Of a stretch of 64,000 bases of DNA, positions 61,383-64,000 are shown piece by piece. Where the stretch lies: assembly GCA_021773095.1 (NCBI GenBank), contig JAJFKR010000034.1:1-64000 (forward strand), written 5' to 3'. This DNA is from Woeseiaceae bacterium. Lineage in GTDB: Bacteria; Pseudomonadota; Gammaproteobacteria; Steroidobacterales; Woeseiaceae. The notes below the pieces were generated by a model. That model was not told the DNA's origin. It was given only the letters and a program-made list of their open reading frames with translations, and did no database searches. Positions within the stretch are counted from its first letter, which is position 1, and the number at the start of each line of letters is the position of its first letter. The position numbers were made by a program, and so were the translations under genes.

Positions 61383-62959
61383 TAGTTGACCCCCATATTC
61401 GAAGTCTCCGACGTACAGCGTTCATCATCGTCCGGCACACGGTTACAATGCCTCAGGCTGGCGTAGTTATCACGAATGAATTGCTGAAGAAGGCTTCTGG
61501 TTGCGGCCTTTGAACTGCCAATGGGGGCACTGACGATAACTGCTGACGATCTTATTCCTGTAAACGTTATCGCGCTCTTTATTTCAGCAATTTTGGTTTT
61601 TAGCGTTCCTCGAACAGGTGTCCCATTGACTTCAATCCAGTACCACACAAGCCGGGCATTTCCTTTCTTCCTGTGTCGCGCAAGTACTTCCAGCAGCATC
61701 GACGAGTTTTGCGAGTCAACTGCGACAGTGACTTCTCGGGTCTCCAAGATAGTCCACTCTTCAGGTTGAACAACATAGTTGGCCGTGTTGGATATTTCCT
61801 TACCTTGCCGTTGTCCAAGATAACGGACAATCGCAAGATCCACACGACCCCTACTGTGAGTGAAACTACCGATTCTCATTCCCGTAAAGCCAATGAATCC
61901 TGGCCGCCACTCCGAATCATGTGGGCTTGCAGCAACCCAGCCGGTTAATGCTGTCGGAAATGGCGGGATGTCCGAATGTGCGTCTGCATGTATCACCGGA
62001 ACCGCAAGCGAGAGGATAGGACCAATCGTAATCGCAAGGACTGCCAGAAGTGCGAAAAGTGCATTATTTCTGTCAGATTCTTCGGGTTTTGTCGCGTCAC
62101 GAATAATGTCAACTGCCTGATCCCCGAACTTTCGACCTACCGCGAGCATTACAAGTATTAGCAGCGCATATATCGCCCAACCAACGAAGGCGTGATTTTC
62201 CGGTGCCGAGATGTCGAAGTGAGTAAAATGGATTACTAGCACGATTGTAATTGCTCTGATGCTATTCGCGAGTACTGCTAATGCTCCCGCGAGGACAACG
62301 AAAGATAATCTCTTCCAGTTCTTTTGGAAAAATATGTAGCTCATCAGTGTCGAAATGACTACCGTGACAATAACAAATCGAATGCCACTGCAGGCTTTGG
62401 CGACCTCGTACCTGCCCGTCGGTACATCAAAGAACGCACCGTCACGAATAACTGGTATCCCGAATATCCTCATTGCTTCAACCGAGAAAAACGCTGTGAC
62501 ATCGATCAAATAGGGAATAAGGAATTCTCCGAAAGGCACAGCGAACAGCAGATATGCCAATGGAAAGGCAATCGAACGGGCTACTACCGGACCCATTATC
62601 GTCAAGACTACAGCGGAAATCATCGCTATGACAGAGAACTGGCTGGACAACTGTATGCCAACCATTTCGCTAAACCACCAGAGAGTCGAAAGCGCTATTA
62701 CGCAGAATAGTCCTACAGTTGATTGCGACGTTTTCAGCTGCGCCAAAGCAGAGCGATCCTGCCAGATCAAAATAAAACTAATTGGGAATATCAGGAAACA
62801 GTGATTGAATGCGTCAATCGTGGTCCATGTTCGATACATTGACGCAAACGTATCAAGATACAGAACGAAGAATACACCCAATACCACGAGCACTAGCCAA
62901 GTCAACTTCATGATCTCCGACTTTTGGGTGATGAAATTCACTGATACACCATCCTTCAT
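61382..62959 (-). CDS. xrtA: Exosortase A with fused EpsI domain
   Basis: 525 residues from ATG 62959, overlapping the Stp1 stop (TGATG). The membrane half has about eight helices and the catalytic triad of exosortases: Cys190 in VAKACSGIRF, Arg235 in LANSIRAITI, and His256 in APENHAFVGW. Residues about 325-500 form the periplasmic EpsI-like domain (TGWVAASPHDSEWRPGFIGF, IVRYLGQRQGKEISN), which in many loci is a separate gene. XrtA cleaves PEP-CTERM anchors and is thought to transfer the protein to a glycan or lipid. Only this exosortase is present, so it should serve all three PEP-CTERM proteins here. Confidence 0.95.
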   Translation of the reverse strand: MKDGVSVNFITQKSEIMKLTWLVLVVLGVFFVLYLDTFASMYRTWTTIDAFNHCFLIFPISFILIWQDRSALAQLKTSQSTVGLFCVIALSTLWWFSEMVGIQLSSQFSVIAMISAVVLTIMGPVVARSIAFPLAYLLFAVPFGEFLIPYLIDVTAFFSVEAMRIFGIPVIRDGAFFDVPTGRYEVAKACSGIRFVIVTVVISTLMSYIFFQKNWKRLSFVVLAGALAVLANSIRAITIVLVIHFTHFDISAPENHAFVGWAIYALLILVMLAVGRKFGDQAVDIIRDATKPEESDRNNALFALLAVLAITIGPILSLAVPVIHADAHSDIPPFPTALTGWVAASPHDSEWRPGFIGFTGMRIGSFTHSRGRVDLAIVRYLGQRQGKEISNTANYVVQPEEWTILETREVTVAVDSQNSSMLLEVLARHRKKGNARLVWYWIEVNGTPVRGTLKTKIAEIKSAITFTGIRSSAVIVSAPIGSSKAATRSLLQQFIRDNYASLRHCNRVPDDDERCTSETSNMGVN

Positions 62960-64000
62960 CACGCTGCCCCACGCATTACGCGGTCGATAATATCATCCAA
63001 CTTTTGCATCGATGACGACCAATTGTGATTATTGAGTATTCGCGCTCTCGCAGCGGCCGAAAGCCTGCCACGCTCCTCTTTCGATTCAAGCAACCGAACA
63101 ACATGATCCGAGAATTGATCTCGGTTTGCTGCTGTCAAAAGGTGTGCCTGTGAGTTCGCGTCCACACCGCCCGCCGCCACGTCACTACAGACGACCGGTA
63201 CACCCATTGCCATCGACTCCAGAATCTTGTTTTGCGTGCCCCGGGCGATGGCAAGCGGCGCGACTGACAATGCCGACCCACGCACAAAGTCGCGTACGTC
63301 TGGAACCGTACCCGTGACCGTGACGCCTGAGTTCCTTCCAAGATTTCTGATTTCAGTTGACGGTTCCGCTCCGACAATGATCAGCCTTGTTGTTGGCCGC
63401 CTCGCCCGAATGGACGGCAGAATGTTCTTACAGAAATAGAGCATCGCTTGCTGATTCGGATAGTAGTCCATGCGGCCAATGAAACAGATCTGATCCGGTT
63501 CGTAGGGCTCGTCCGTCGGTGAAAAGTACTCGGCATCAACACCGTTAGGGAACCAGTCGGTATGTCGTGCCGCGGAAAAACTACTCAGCGTCTCAAGCTC
63601 AGCCGCTGTAGTACATGTCGACAGGTCGAATCGGCGCGCCAGTCGCTTTTCCTCGCGGCATAGCTTGGTGCCCTCAAGCCAGTACCCCATCGACAAGGGG
63701 AATCGACGAAATGTCGAATAATCGAGCCATTTCTGTGAATCCATGTCGCCGAAATCGAGAATGGAAGGGACTCCGTTGGCCGAACTGACATACTGCGCAG
63801 CAGATGAACAATGCACGAAGATCAGGTCATACCTGTTCCGTCGCAGCTCGTCTCGTATTTCGCGGTGTAGATCCCGTGAATAGAAATTACCCATGCTCGA
63901 TGGTATCGATGTTGGAAGTCGTACAACCATGTGTGCCACTGCGGCTACTGGGTTGATTTGGCCTACAATAAGATTGTCACAATATTCGTTTAGCGGTTGC
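62959..64000 (-). CDS. PEP-CTERM/EpsH1-associated sugar transferase Stp1 (5' end outside window)
   Basis: At least 346 codons; the frame stays open to the window edge (the visible part begins QPLNEYCDNLIVGQINPV), so the N-terminus lies beyond 64000. GT-B features: EEKRLARRFDLSTCTTAAEL, DWFPNGVDAEYFSP and the donor site AIARGTQNKILESMAMGVP. This matches the XrtA-associated Stp1 group (TIGR03087 type). Its stop codon overlaps the xrtA start, so both are in one operon whose promoter lies outside the window. Confidence 0.9.
   Translation of the reverse strand, partial: QPLNEYCDNLIVGQINPVAAVAHMVVRLPTSIPSSMGNFYSRDLHREIRDELRRNRYDLIFVHCSSAAQYVSSANGVPSILDFGDMDSQKWLDYSTFRRFPLSMGYWLEGTKLCREEKRLARRFDLSTCTTAAELETLSSFSAARHTDWFPNGVDAEYFSPTDEPYEPDQICFIGRMDYYPNQQAMLYFCKNILPSIRARRPTTRLIIVGAEPSTEIRNLGRNSGVTVTGTVPDVRDFVRGSALSVAPLAIARGTQNKILESMAMGVPVVCSDVAAGGVDANSQAHLLTAANRDQFSDHVVRLLESKEERGRLSAAARARILNNHNWSSSMQKLDDIIDRVMRGAA

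Overview
The window reads as the chromosome of a Gram-negative gammaproteobacterium with an exosortase A (XrtA)/PEP-CTERM export system. Evidence: three short proteins ending in PEP-CTERM anchors, a recognisable XrtA with fused EpsI domain, most of the known XrtA-associated EPS helper families, a gltX-tRNA-Ala-tRNA-Glu block, Bfd/bacterioferritin under a Fur-like box, and an RhlG-like ketoreductase. No 16S gene or lineage marker is present, so I do not go below class.
Layout. 1-8.3 kb: partial SDR, bfd, lhgO-like oxidase, bfr, three PEP-CTERM genes each behind a sigma-54-type promoter, and a four-gene unit (Tat-signal protein, PqqD-like, HprK-like kinase, nucleotidyltransferase). 8.5-12.9 kb: small membrane protein, beta-propeller protein, beta-helix protein and a VanZ-like protein with two C-terminal ribbon-helix-helix-like repeats. 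13.0-14.7 kb: two tRNAs and gltX. 15-15.9 kb: sigma-54 promoter, c-di-GMP-I riboswitch, lipoprotein. 16-26.7 kb: nine co-directional genes for a sugar nucleotide, a C-methylated branch, deacetylation and flipping. 27-32 kb: pyruvyl transferase, GT2, a small unknown and an asparagine synthase. 32-36.5 kb: IS3 remnant, SGNH hydrolase and a carbamoyltransferase-SxtJ-SxtK-like cassette. 36.9-38.6 kb: sigma-54 promoter, second c-di-GMP riboswitch, secreted lyase-like protein. 38.6-44.1 kb: XrtA-type O-ligase, GT4, hydrolases 1 and 2, ACP, TPR protein. 44.4-49.6 kb: asparagine-synthase-like protein, ATP-grasp protein, secreted kelch protein behind a third c-di-GMP riboswitch, and a decayed asparagine synthase fragment. 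49.6-64 kb: deacetylase, FkbM methyltransferase, Stp2, acyl-CoA ligase plus PLP decarboxylase, GTs, AlgD-like dehydrogenase, amidotransferase, XrtA-EpsI and Stp1, which runs off the end.
How it fits together (inference). The right half builds a decorated exopolysaccharide containing a GDP-mannuronate-type sugar, with pyruvyl, carbamoyl and C-methyl decorations, and XrtA processes PEP-CTERM proteins. Sigma-54 promoters precede the PEP-CTERM genes, and c-di-GMP riboswitches precede three secreted or lipoprotein genes, so surface matrix proteins appear to be switched by an enhancer-binding regulator plus c-di-GMP. Export proteins (outer-membrane exporter, chain-length protein, tyrosine kinase, PrsK/PrsR-type regulators) are not in the window and probably lie beyond position 64000.
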